Assembly (NCBI RefSeq): GCF_913775985.1
Contig: NZ_CAJYMB010000010.1
Coordinates: 62,001 to 126,000, forward strand
DNA from: an uncultured Pluralibacter sp.
GTDB taxonomy: Bacteria; Pseudomonadota; Gammaproteobacteria; Enterobacterales; Enterobacteriaceae
Direction: 5' to 3'
Length of the DNA stretch: 64,000 bases
Under the pieces are notes generated by a model that searched no databases, was not told the origin of the DNA, and worked only from the letters and a program-made list of their open reading frames with translations. The position numbers were made by a program, and so were the translations under genes. How positions within the stretch are numbered: the stretch's first letter is position 1; each line of letters opens with the position of its first letter. Below are positions 6,560-14,445 of this stretch, one piece after another.

Positions 6560-8182
6560 ATGGATAACGTGGCCGCAAAGCTGATTAAGCGCCTGGACAC
6601 GCTTAAAGCCAGCAGGCAGCAGCACGAAAGCGTCTGGCGGGAGTGTTACGACTACACCTATCCGCTGCGCGGCGCGGGATTCTCTGAGGAAGTGCTCGAT
6701 GCACAGAGTGCCAAGCATAAGGTGGCGAAGCTGCTCGATGGCACGGCCACGGATAGCGCCCGCATGCTGGCGTCTGCGCTAATGTCAGGCATGACGCCCG
6801 CTAACGCGCAGTGGCTGAATCTGGACAGCGAGTCGCTGCCGGACGATGCGAAAGCCTGGTTATCCGAGTGCGCAACGTTGGTGTGGGAGAACATCCACGC
6901 CGCGAATTTCGACGCCGAAGGCTACGAGGCCAATCTCGACGTGGTGTGCGCCGGCTGGTTCGCGCTGTACATCGACGAGGACCGGGAAGAGGGCGGCTAC
7001 ACGTTCCAGCAGTGGCCGCTGTCCCAAGTGTTCGTCACTTCCACCCGCCGCGACGGCATCGTGGACACGGTATACCGCCGCTACCAGCTGACCGCCGAGC
7101 AGGCCGTGAAGGAGTTCGGCAAGGACAAGGTGAGCACCAAAATTATCGACGCAGCGAAGAACAAGCCCGACGACAAGTTTGATTTTCTGCACGCAATATT
7201 CCCCCGCGACAACTACGTCGCTAACGCACGTCTGGCGCGCAACATGCGCTTTGCCTCGTTCAACGTCGATATCAGCAACAGGCAGGTGGTTCGCGAGTCT
7301 GGCTATCACGAGTTCCCCTGCTGCGTGCCGCGCTGGATGAAGATTCCGGGCGGCGCTTATGGTATCGGCCCGGTGTATGACGCGCTGCCGGACTGCAAGG
7401 AGCTGAACGAAACCAAGCGGATGGAGAAGGCCGCGCAGGACCTGGCAATCGCCGGGATGTGGATTGCGGAGGACGACGGCGTGCTTAACCCCCGCACGGT
7501 CAAGGTCGGCCCGCGCCGCATCATCGTGGCGAACAGCACCGACAGCATGAAGCCGCTACTCACCGGCGCCGACTTCAACGTCGCGTTCACGGCAGAAGAG
7601 CGACTGCAGGCCGCAATCCGCAAAATCATGATGGCCGACCAGCTGCAGCCCCAGGACGGCCCGGCCATGACCGCTACCGAAGTGCACGTGCGCGTTGCGC
7701 TCATTCGCCAGCTGCTCGGCCCGGTCTATGGCCGGTTCCAGGCTGAATACCTGCAGCCGCTGGTGCAGCGCTGTTTCGGTATCGCCCTGCGCGCCGGCGT
7801 ATTTAGCTCGCCACCGGAGAGCCTGCATAACGCTAATTTCAACGTGCGCTACATCTCGCCGCTGGCCCGCGCGCAGCAGCTGGAGGACGTAACGGCAATC
7901 GAGCGCCTGGGGGCGAACGTCGCAAACATGGCAGCAATCAGCCAGGACGTTGTTGACCTTGTGGACACCGATGAAGCCACGCGCGTTGTGGCCGACGCCC
8001 TGGGCGTACCGGCGAAGGTAATTCGCAGTGCGGACGCAGTGGCAGACCTGCGACAGCAGCGCCAGCAGGCGCAACAGCAGCAGGCAGAGCAGGCGCTGAT
8101 GATGCAGGCCGGCAGTGAGGCGGCAACCACAGCAGGCCAGCAGGTAGGCGCTGCTGTAGGTCAACGGGTAGCGGGGGGCTGA
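6560..8182 (+). CDS. Head-to-tail connector (portal), T7 gp8 family
   Basis: The protein has about 540 aa, close to the 536 aa of T7 gp8. It begins with the KLIKRLDTLKASRQQHESVW...YDYTYP segment typical of podovirus connectors and ends in a Gln/Ala-rich tail. It forms the dodecameric portal through which DNA is packaged and ejected. The ATG at 6560 is preferred to the TTG codon one triplet earlier. Its stop overlaps the next start. Confidence 0.9.
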   Translation: MDNVAAKLIKRLDTLKASRQQHESVWRECYDYTYPLRGAGFSEEVLDAQSAKHKVAKLLDGTATDSARMLASALMSGMTPANAQWLNLDSESLPDDAKAWLSECATLVWENIHAANFDAEGYEANLDVVCAGWFALYIDEDREEGGYTFQQWPLSQVFVTSTRRDGIVDTVYRRYQLTAEQAVKEFGKDKVSTKIIDAAKNKPDDKFDFLHAIFPRDNYVANARLARNMRFASFNVDISNRQVVRESGYHEFPCCVPRWMKIPGGAYGIGPVYDALPDCKELNETKRMEKAAQDLAIAGMWIAEDDGVLNPRTVKVGPRRIIVANSTDSMKPLLTGADFNVAFTAEERLQAAIRKIMMADQLQPQDGPAMTATEVHVRVALIRQLLGPVYGRFQAEYLQPLVQRCFGIALRAGVFSSPPESLHNANFNVRYISPLARAQQLEDVTAIERLGANVANMAAISQDVVDLVDTDEATRVVADALGVPAKVIRSADAVADLRQQRQQAQQQQAEQALMMQAGSEAATTAGQQVGAAVGQRVAGG

Positions 8183-8418
8183 TGGCGCTCAACAAACAGG
8201 TATCGCCCGCAGACTATAAGCGGGTTTTCGAAGAAATGGCGGGCGGCCCGCAGGTGCTCGACGAGCTGACCCGCAGGTTTGGCCGGGCGGCATATGTCCC
8301 AGGCGGCGCCGAGGGCGACCGCGAAACGTGTTACCGGGCCGGGCAGCGTTCCGTGCTCGATTTCATTCTGATGCAGATCAACAGAGCAGACGGAGTAAAC
8401 GACGATGTGGAAGATTAA
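8182..8418 (+). CDS. Bbp19-like small phage protein
   Basis: This is a 78-aa protein. DYKRVFEEMAGGPQVLDELTRRFG ... YRAGQRSVLDFILMQI fits the Bbp19-like family, named from Bordetella phage BPP-1 and found between the connector and scaffold genes of podoviruses. It overlaps the connector stop (TGATG) and the scaffold start. Its role is unknown. Confidence 0.65.
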   Translation: MALNKQVSPADYKRVFEEMAGGPQVLDELTRRFGRAAYVPGGAEGDRETCYRAGQRSVLDFILMQINRADGVNDDVED

Positions 8419-9256
8419 GCACTTATTCATGAACGCCGAGCAGGGCGCCGAGGCGCCGGCAGGCAATGCGGGAGGTGGTGATGCTGCTGGCAATGATGGT
8501 GGTACTCAGAATGCGAATGCTGGTACTCCTGCTGGCGGATCGCTGCTCAGCACCGGCGCAGATGGTCAGGGCCAGGGCGAGGGCGGATGGTTACCTGAAA
8601 AATATCGCGTTATGGGCGCGGATGGAAAAGTCGATATCGCAGGCTCTGCCCGCAAACTGGCGGATGCTCACACGTCGCTGGAGAAACGCCTGGGCAGCGT
8701 CGGCACGCCGCCGAAAACTGCTGATGACTACACCCCGGATGTGAAGGCCGAGGGGTTCAGCTGGGACGAATTTAAAGCGGCGCCGGAAACGCAGAGCTTT
8801 TTGAAGGCAGCACACGCTAAGGGCATCACTAACGACCAGATGTCGTTCATCCTGGGCGAATACGTTGCAAACGCACAGCAGGCGGTAAACGGGGCGGCGG
8901 CCCTGGATGCAGAGTCCGCCACAGCATCGCTTCGTGAAACGTGGAAGACCGACGCCGAGTTTAAACAAAACATCGGCCTGGCGTACCGCGCGTTCAGCTC
9001 CCTGGCGGGGCCGGGTGACGATATTGACGCGATCGGCAACAACCCGATGGTGATCCGTATGCTGGCGAAAGTCGGGGCTGAAATGCAGGAGGACGCGCCG
9101 GCGGGTGGCGATATTAACCTGGCGGAGCAGCAGTCCATTCGCGACCTGATGAAGTCGCCAGCGTACATGGACCCGAAACATGCGGACCATGAGCGCGTTT
9201 CTGCTCAGGTAAAGGCGTACTACCAGAAAACCTACGGCGACCAGACGGTCGCGTGA
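8405..9256 (+). CDS. Scaffolding protein (T7 gp9-like position)
   Basis: This is a 283-aa protein lying between connector and capsid genes. The start at 8405 is supported by GGAG 9 nt upstream and makes a 14-bp overlap with the previous gene. The N-terminal 60 residues are low-complexity Gly/Ala/Asn. The middle carries GWLPEKYRVMGADGKVDIAG and YTPDVKAEGFSWDEFK, which occur in podovirus scaffold proteins. The C-terminus is helical and charged. It should guide procapsid assembly. Confidence 0.8.
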   Translation: MWKIKHLFMNAEQGAEAPAGNAGGGDAAGNDGGTQNANAGTPAGGSLLSTGADGQGQGEGGWLPEKYRVMGADGKVDIAGSARKLADAHTSLEKRLGSVGTPPKTADDYTPDVKAEGFSWDEFKAAPETQSFLKAAHAKGITNDQMSFILGEYVANAQQAVNGAAALDAESATASLRETWKTDAEFKQNIGLAYRAFSSLAGPGDDIDAIGNNPMVIRMLAKVGAEMQEDAPAGGDINLAEQQSIRDLMKSPAYMDPKHADHERVSAQVKAYYQKTYGDQTVA

Positions 9257-9289
9257 CATGTCACGACAACTCAACCAGAGGAAAGACCA

Positions 9290-9736
9290 GTGAGCGACAA
9301 AGATATCGAACAGCAAATACAGGCTAAAGGTTTAACCGCTCCGCGCGTAACGCTCGGTGACTTTAAGGCAAATATCGAAAAAACAGAGATCGTTAAACAC
9401 GTTTCCGTTTCAGGTCAGGTACTCCGCTGGGCAGTTCTGACCACGAAAAACGGTTTTGCTGTTACCGGCAGACCCTCATGCTCAGCTTCTTCAGAAAATG
9501 ATGACGCTGAAATTGGTGAGCGGATTGCCATCGAAAACGCAGAAAACGAGCTATGGCCGCTTATGGGGTACGCCCTGAAGCAGCGCCTGCATGACTCTAG
9601 CGGTCATACTGAAGAGGAAAATTTTGAACACTTCCTTGCTTATTCTGGTTTCCACAATGAAAGTGCTGACGTGATCGAGAAGTTGCGAAAAGCATATTAC
9701 GATGGCGGCTACGCGCTTCAGTGGAAATCTGAATAA
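9290..9736 (+). CDS. Gp49-like accessory protein (N4 gp49 / Sf6 gp66 family)
   Basis: This is a 148-aa protein with the family core TKNGFAVTGRPSCSASSENDD and ENELWPLMGYALKQRL. It starts at GTG 9290, which has GAGG upstream. Its base composition is more AT-rich than its neighbours. It stands between scaffold and capsid genes and has its own terminator, so it looks like an accessory insertion (moron) into the T7-like gene order. Its biochemical role is unknown. Confidence 0.75.
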   Translation: MSDKDIEQQIQAKGLTAPRVTLGDFKANIEKTEIVKHVSVSGQVLRWAVLTTKNGFAVTGRPSCSASSENDDAEIGERIAIENAENELWPLMGYALKQRLHDSSGHTEEENFEHFLAYSGFHNESADVIEKLRKAYYDGGYALQWKSE

Positions 9737-9763
9737 CGCCGCGCCCCAAATTCCTCCCTGCAT

Positions 9764-9790
9764 AAAGCCAGCCTAACCCGCTGGCTTTTT
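9764..9790 (+). terminator. Terminator after the Gp49-like gene
   Basis: AAAGCCAGC (9764-9772) pairs with GCTGGCTTT (9780-9788), loop CTAACCC, and the T-run continues to 9790. It lies 6 bp before element copy B. Confidence 0.9.
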
Positions 9791-9795
9791 CATTT

Positions 9796-9811
9796 GGTCG
9801 GGATTCCGACC
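9796..9811 (+). promoter_or_regulatory. Late-module element, copy B
   Basis: GGTCGGGATTCCGACC, with perfect GGTCGG/CCGACC arms, directly after the terminator. It heads the capsid-to-ejection-protein module. The leader up to 9960 also holds a strong hairpin (CCGGCG/CGCCGG with loop GGGA, 9845-9860) and no supported gene. Confidence 0.75.
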
Positions 9812-9960
9812 GCATACCTGCCTGAAAATCCTCCCACAACCAGCCCGGCGGGGACGCCGGATACCTGATCTCTCCCTCAGTGCGTCAGCGCCAATCGCAC
9901 TGTGATAACAGGGCCGGGAAACCGATACCCCGCAGGCGATAATATTTTGGAGTGATTGTC

Positions 9961-10872
9961 ATGCCTTTTGATGCAAATAAAAACATGATCACCGCGGCGT
10001 TTGTCACGCAGTTTCATGACTCGTTCGAAATCGCGTCTCAGCAGAAGGATTCCCGCCTGCAGAGCGCCGTTCACGACCGTGGCCGCATCACCGGTGCGTC
10101 GTTCACGATTAACGACATGGGCACCATCGAGATGAACCAAATCACTGAGCGATTTGGCAATACGGTGTGGGACTTGCCGGAGGCCGGTACGCGCAATGCG
10201 CTTATGGCCGATTATGGCGTTTTCGTACCCGTCGAGAAACGCGACCTGCGTAAATTGATTGCGGACCCGCAGGGACCGTATCTGCAGCTCACGCTTTCCG
10301 CTGCCAACCGCAAAAAAGACGATGTGATTTATCGTGGCCTGCTCGACCCGGTTATGCGCAAAACGTCCAATACCGGCGCGTTCGCTGCGGTCGCACTGCC
10401 CGCAGCGCAGAAAATTGTTGCCGGCGGAACCGGTATGACCAAAGCCAAGCTGATCGCTGCTAAGGCGATGTTCCGCCGCAACGAGTGCGACGAGCAGAAC
10501 GGCGAAGAGCTGTTCATCACCTACAACGCCGACATGCTGACGCAGATCCTCAGCGATACCACGCTGACCTCTGCCGACTTCATGGCCGTGAAGATGCTGC
10601 AGGAAGGCGCGGTAAGCGGCAACTGGCTCGGCTTCAAATGGCTGGCTTACGAGAAGCTGGACTCTGTGACCGATGGCGATCCGGAAGTGACTACCAAGAC
10701 CGCTGCCGCGTGGTGTAAATCGGCTGTGCATTTCGGTACCGGCGAGGAATACAACGTCGATATCGGGCCGCGCCGCGATAAGAACAACACCACTCAGATC
10801 TCTGTCGATGCGTCCTACGGTGCGGGCCGTGCGAACGAGAAGAAAGTCGTCGCCATCGATTTTGTTGCATAA
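9961..10872 (+). CDS. Major capsid protein
   Basis: The protein has 303 aa from the ATG at 9961, which has GGAG 8 nt upstream. It resembles podovirus capsid proteins of the Phage_capsid_2 kind (MPFDANKNMITAAFVTQFHDSF at the start; WLGFKW and CKSAVHFGTGEE later). It follows the scaffold gene and is trailed by a strong terminator, as in T7, where the terminator follows gene 10. Confidence 0.85.
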   Translation: MPFDANKNMITAAFVTQFHDSFEIASQQKDSRLQSAVHDRGRITGASFTINDMGTIEMNQITERFGNTVWDLPEAGTRNALMADYGVFVPVEKRDLRKLIADPQGPYLQLTLSAANRKKDDVIYRGLLDPVMRKTSNTGAFAAVALPAAQKIVAGGTGMTKAKLIAAKAMFRRNECDEQNGEELFITYNADMLTQILSDTTLTSADFMAVKMLQEGAVSGNWLGFKWLAYEKLDSVTDGDPEVTTKTAAAWCKSAVHFGTGEEYNVDIGPRRDKNNTTQISVDASYGAGRANEKKVVAIDFVA

Positions 10873-10885
10873 GCCGCTGGTGTTT

Positions 10886-10911
10886 GCCGGGGTTCGCCCC
10901 CGGCCTTTTTT
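10886..10911 (+). terminator. Terminator after the capsid gene
   Basis: GCCGGGG (10886-10892) pairs with CCCCGGC (10898-10904) around TTCGC, followed by C and six T. This is a classical intrinsic terminator that would raise capsid mRNA relative to downstream genes. Confidence 0.9.
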
Positions 10912-10927
10912 CATCTGAGGTATTGCT

Positions 10928-11491
10928 ATGGCATCCAGCGTATCAATCTGCTCTAACGCCCTCCTGGCGCTCGGCGCGCACCCCATAAACTCGTTTGACG
11001 AGGCCACCGAACACGCCCGGCTGTGCTCCAACCTGTACCCGACGCTGCGTAACGACCTGCTGCGCCTGCACCCCTGGAATTGTGCTGTTAAACGCGTGAT
11101 TCTCTCCCCGTCCACCACGGCGCCCGCATTCGATTTTAGCTACTCGTTCCCACTCCCAGGCGACCTGATCCGCATCCTGTCCGTTGGTCGTGACTACGAC
11201 GATATCCCGTACCGCATCGAAGGCAACCGCCTGCAGGCCAACCAGAACGTGATTTACCTGCGCTATATCTGGCGCAATGAGGACGAATCTTCCTGGGACG
11301 CCTCACTCGTTAACCTGGCCGAGTCGATGATGGCGGCCCGTCTGGCTTACGCCGTTACCGGTTCCGCAAGCCTGCGCGACAGTCTGAATCAGGAGGCTGA
11401 ATACCGCCTGCGCCGTGCCAAGGCTATCGACGGCCAGGAAGACCCGCCGGAAGAGCTGGGCGGCTATCCGACCTATGAATCGAGGTTCTGA
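10928..11491 (+). CDS. Tail tubular protein A-like (adaptor, T7 gp11 family)
   Basis: This is a 187-aa protein. It starts SSVSICSNALLALGAHPINS and has LYPTLRNDLLRLHPWNCA, PLPGDLIRI and MMAARLAYAVTGS, the pattern of gp11-type adaptor proteins that join the connector to the tail nozzle. T7 gp11 has 196 aa. Its stop overlaps the next start (TGATG). Confidence 0.85.
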   Translation: MASSVSICSNALLALGAHPINSFDEATEHARLCSNLYPTLRNDLLRLHPWNCAVKRVILSPSTTAPAFDFSYSFPLPGDLIRILSVGRDYDDIPYRIEGNRLQANQNVIYLRYIWRNEDESSWDASLVNLAESMMAARLAYAVTGSASLRDSLNQEAEYRLRRAKAIDGQEDPPEELGGYPTYESRF

Positions 11492-13497
11492 TGCGCGCTA
11501 ATCTGATTAAAACCAACTTCACCGCCGGCGAGATTTCCCCGCGGCTGATGGGGCGCGTGGACATTGCGCGTTATGCCAACGGCGCCAAAAAGATAGAAAA
11601 CGGCGTGGTGGTGGTGCAGGGCGGGGTAATGCGCCGCTCGGGAACCCGCTTTGCCGCCGCTGCGAAATACGGCGATCGCCGCGCCCGTCTGATCCCCTAC
11701 GTCTTCAACCGTTCGCAGGCCTATATGCTGGAATTCGGCGACGGCTACATGCGCATTTATCAGAACGGCCGACAGCTGGTTAACGGGAACGGCACGCCGT
11801 ATGAAATCGCAAGTCCGTACACCGCCGCTATGCTGCCGTCTGTGAATTACGTACAGGGCGCCGACACCATGTTCCTGGTACACGAGTCAGTGAAGCCGCA
11901 GCGCCTTCAGCGCCGCGGGCAGCTCGACTGGGTTCTGGAGCCAGCTCCGTTCGAGGTAGAGCCATTCGACGAAATCCGCGACACGCCGCAGAAGTGGTGC
12001 AGGCCGTCAGTTAAGGAGTTTGTCGGATCGGAAATCACGTTGACGTTGAGCGACGCGGAGCCGGAGAAGAACGGGGACGACGAATACGAGGATAACCCAC
12101 CGTTCTCTGGCGCTGGCTGGGTCGCTGCCGACGTTGGGTCTTACATTCGCATCAATGAGGGGCTGGTAAAAATTACCAGCGTCACCGATGCGCAAACGGC
12201 AAAGGGCGTTATCCGTACCGACCTGACAGCCACGCAGCCCGCATCGCCCGGGTCGTGGACACGTGAGGATACTGTCTGGACAGACGAATACGGGTATCCC
12301 GGTGCGGTGACGCTGTACCAGCAGCGCCTGGTCCTGGCCGGTTCGCCACGCTATCCGCAAACCGTCTGGTTCAGCGAAACGGGCGTATACCTGTCGTTCG
12401 AGCTGGGCACGGACGACGACGACGCTATGTCGTTTACCGTTTCATCTGACCAGCTCAACCCGATTGTGCACCTGGCACAGATGAACACGCTGATCGCCCT
12501 GACGTACGGCGGGGAGTTCACCATTACCGCCAGCAACGATGCAGCGATCACCCCGACCAACATATCGGTTAAAAACCCGAGCCCCTACGGCTGCAACAGC
12601 ATCCGCCCGGTGCGCGTCGGTACCGAAATCATGTTTATCCAGCGCGCCAGCCTCAAGCTGTATGCCGTGGCCTACGATCCGGACAGCTACGTCGCGTATT
12701 CCGCAAATGACCTGACCGTCCTGTCAGAACACATTACCCGCGGCGGCGTGATAGACATGGCCTACCAGCAGCAGCCGGATGCATTCGCCTGGCTGGTACG
12801 GGCCGACGGCGTTCTGGTGACGATGGCGATCGACCGGGCGCAGGACGTCATTGCATGGTCCCGCCAGGTGACCGACGGCGCGTATGAGTCGGTGGCCTGC
12901 ATCCCGTCGGATTCTAACGATGTGGTTTACGCTCTGGTGCGCCGGGAGGTGAACGGACAGACAGTGCGCTACGTTGAGGTGTTCGACAGCGCTCTGAACA
13001 CTGATGCGGCGGTAACTGGCAGCAGTGATGCGGGAACGGCCACCTGGGGCGGGCTGGCGCACCTGGAGGGCCGCACGGTGGACGTGGTGGCCGATGGCTC
13101 AGTGATGCCGCAGGCGACAGTCTCCGGCGGCCAGATAAAGCTGACGCGCAAGGCGAAGCGGGTAGAAATCGGCCTGCACTACGAAACCACTATCGAGACG
13201 CTGACGCCAGAAGTGCCTACCTCCGAGGGCACCACGCAGAACTCCCGCAAACGAACCAGCGAAGTCACGATGCGCTTTCTGGAGACAACCGGCGCGGAGT
13301 GCAACGGGCAAATCATCCCGTTCCGCACCTTTGGCCCTAAAATCCTCAACCAGCCCGCGCCGCTGTTCACCGGCGACCACAACATGGGAAAACTCGGCTG
13401 GGAGCGCGGCGAGGATACGCTCGTAATCCAGCAGCGCCAGCCGCTTCCTTTCCACCTGCTCGCAATTATTTTCACCTTCACCAGTAACGGGGGCTGA
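11491..13497 (+). CDS. Tail tubular protein B-like (nozzle)
   Basis: This is a 668-aa protein. The N-terminus NLIKTNFTAGEISPRLMGRVDIARY followed by ENGVVVVQGGVMRRSGTRF is characteristic of nozzle-position proteins in temperate podoviruses. It follows the adaptor gene directly. T7 gp12 is longer (794 aa) and of only distant sequence, so the assignment rests on family start and order. Confidence 0.8.
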   Translation: MRANLIKTNFTAGEISPRLMGRVDIARYANGAKKIENGVVVVQGGVMRRSGTRFAAAAKYGDRRARLIPYVFNRSQAYMLEFGDGYMRIYQNGRQLVNGNGTPYEIASPYTAAMLPSVNYVQGADTMFLVHESVKPQRLQRRGQLDWVLEPAPFEVEPFDEIRDTPQKWCRPSVKEFVGSEITLTLSDAEPEKNGDDEYEDNPPFSGAGWVAADVGSYIRINEGLVKITSVTDAQTAKGVIRTDLTATQPASPGSWTREDTVWTDEYGYPGAVTLYQQRLVLAGSPRYPQTVWFSETGVYLSFELGTDDDDAMSFTVSSDQLNPIVHLAQMNTLIALTYGGEFTITASNDAAITPTNISVKNPSPYGCNSIRPVRVGTEIMFIQRASLKLYAVAYDPDSYVAYSANDLTVLSEHITRGGVIDMAYQQQPDAFAWLVRADGVLVTMAIDRAQDVIAWSRQVTDGAYESVACIPSDSNDVVYALVRREVNGQTVRYVEVFDSALNTDAAVTGSSDAGTATWGGLAHLEGRTVDVVADGSVMPQATVSGGQIKLTRKAKRVEIGLHYETTIETLTPEVPTSEGTTQNSRKRTSEVTMRFLETTGAECNGQIIPFRTFGPKILNQPAPLFTGDHNMGKLGWERGEDTLVIQQRQPLPFHLLAIIFTFTSNGG

Positions 13498-13498
13498 C

Positions 13499-13948
13499 AT
13501 GGTACGTGATGCAACCGCCGGGGACATCCCGGCGCTTATCGAGTTGGGCACCAGGATGTATCTGGAGTCCCGCTATTCGCAAAATTCACCCTTTGATGCG
13601 GACAAATGCGCGGAGCTGGCCCGCAGCCTGATCGACGCGGCGGCCGGCTGTGTCCTGGTGGAAGAGCGCGACGGTCAGGTTATCGGCTGGCTGGCAGGCG
13701 GTATCGCCGAGCAGTTTTTCTCTCGCCAGCTGATGGCCTTCGAATACGGGCTGTTTGTTGCGCCAGAGCATCGCGGCGGCAGCGCGGGCCCGCGCCTGGC
13801 TAAAGCGTTTGTTGCCTGGGCGACGACGCACGGTGCTGCGCTGATCAATATGGGGATCACTACCGGCGTGCACGCAGAGCGCACCGGCCAGCTGTATTCC
13901 CGCCTCGGCCTGCAGCAGTCTGGCCTGCTTTACTCGATGGAGGTTTAA
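13499..13948 (+). CDS. GNAT-fold acetyltransferase-like protein (T7 gp13 position)
   Basis: This is a 149-aa protein. It shows the GNAT arrangement: VRDATAGDIPALIELG at the start, CVLVEERDGQVIGWLAG as beta strands, and the acetyl-CoA motif FVAPEHRGGSAGPRLAKAF. GNAT-like proteins occupy this position, between nozzle and internal virion genes, in several podoviruses. The substrate is unknown. It starts 1 bp after the nozzle stop. Confidence 0.8.
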   Translation: MVRDATAGDIPALIELGTRMYLESRYSQNSPFDADKCAELARSLIDAAAGCVLVEERDGQVIGWLAGGIAEQFFSRQLMAFEYGLFVAPEHRGGSAGPRLAKAFVAWATTHGAALINMGITTGVHAERTGQLYSRLGLQQSGLLYSMEV

Positions 13949-13950
13949 CG

Positions 13951-14439
13951 ATGTGTACAGGTATTGAAGTGGCGCTGGTCGCGTCATCGGTTCTGGCCGC
14001 CGGTGGTGCGGTGGCCGCCGGGCAGCAGCAAAAGAAGATGGCGAATTATCAGGCCAATCAGGCAGAGGCAGACGCGGAGGCATCCCGCGCCGCGGCGAAG
14101 GTCGAGGCAGAGCGCATTCGAAAGGCCGGCCGTGAGCAGGCCTCCCAGGCCAACGCCGCGCTGGCGGGATCCGGTGTAGAGACTGGCGCGGGTACGGCGC
14201 TGCGCATTACCTCAGACATCACCGGAGATGCGGAACAGGATGCGTATTTAACGACAGTTAACGGTATTAACACGGCAAATCGATATCAGGCGCAGGCGCA
14301 GGCCGACAGAATCGGCGGACGAAATGCAGCCAATGCCGGATACATCAGCGCTGGTAGCTCTCTGCTTTCGGCTGGCGGAAAGGCGTATAGCGGTTGGAAA
14401 ACGGCGAAAGAAGGTAAATACGGGCTTTTTGCGGAGTAA
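13951..14439 (+). CDS. Internal virion protein B-like (T7 gp14 position)
   Basis: This is a 162-aa protein. It has a short hydrophobic segment (about residues 5-25: VALVASSVLAAGGAVAAG), then a long Ala/Gln/Glu-rich helix (QQQKKMANYQANQAEADAEA), then a Gly/Ser-rich tail. This is the architecture of gp14-type ejection proteins that enter the host outer membrane. It starts 2 bp after the GNAT gene. Confidence 0.8.
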   Translation: MCTGIEVALVASSVLAAGGAVAAGQQQKKMANYQANQAEADAEASRAAAKVEAERIRKAGREQASQANAALAGSGVETGAGTALRITSDITGDAEQDAYLTTVNGINTANRYQAQAQADRIGGRNAANAGYISAGSSLLSAGGKAYSGWKTAKEGKYGLFAE

Positions 14440-14445
14440 CCAGGA

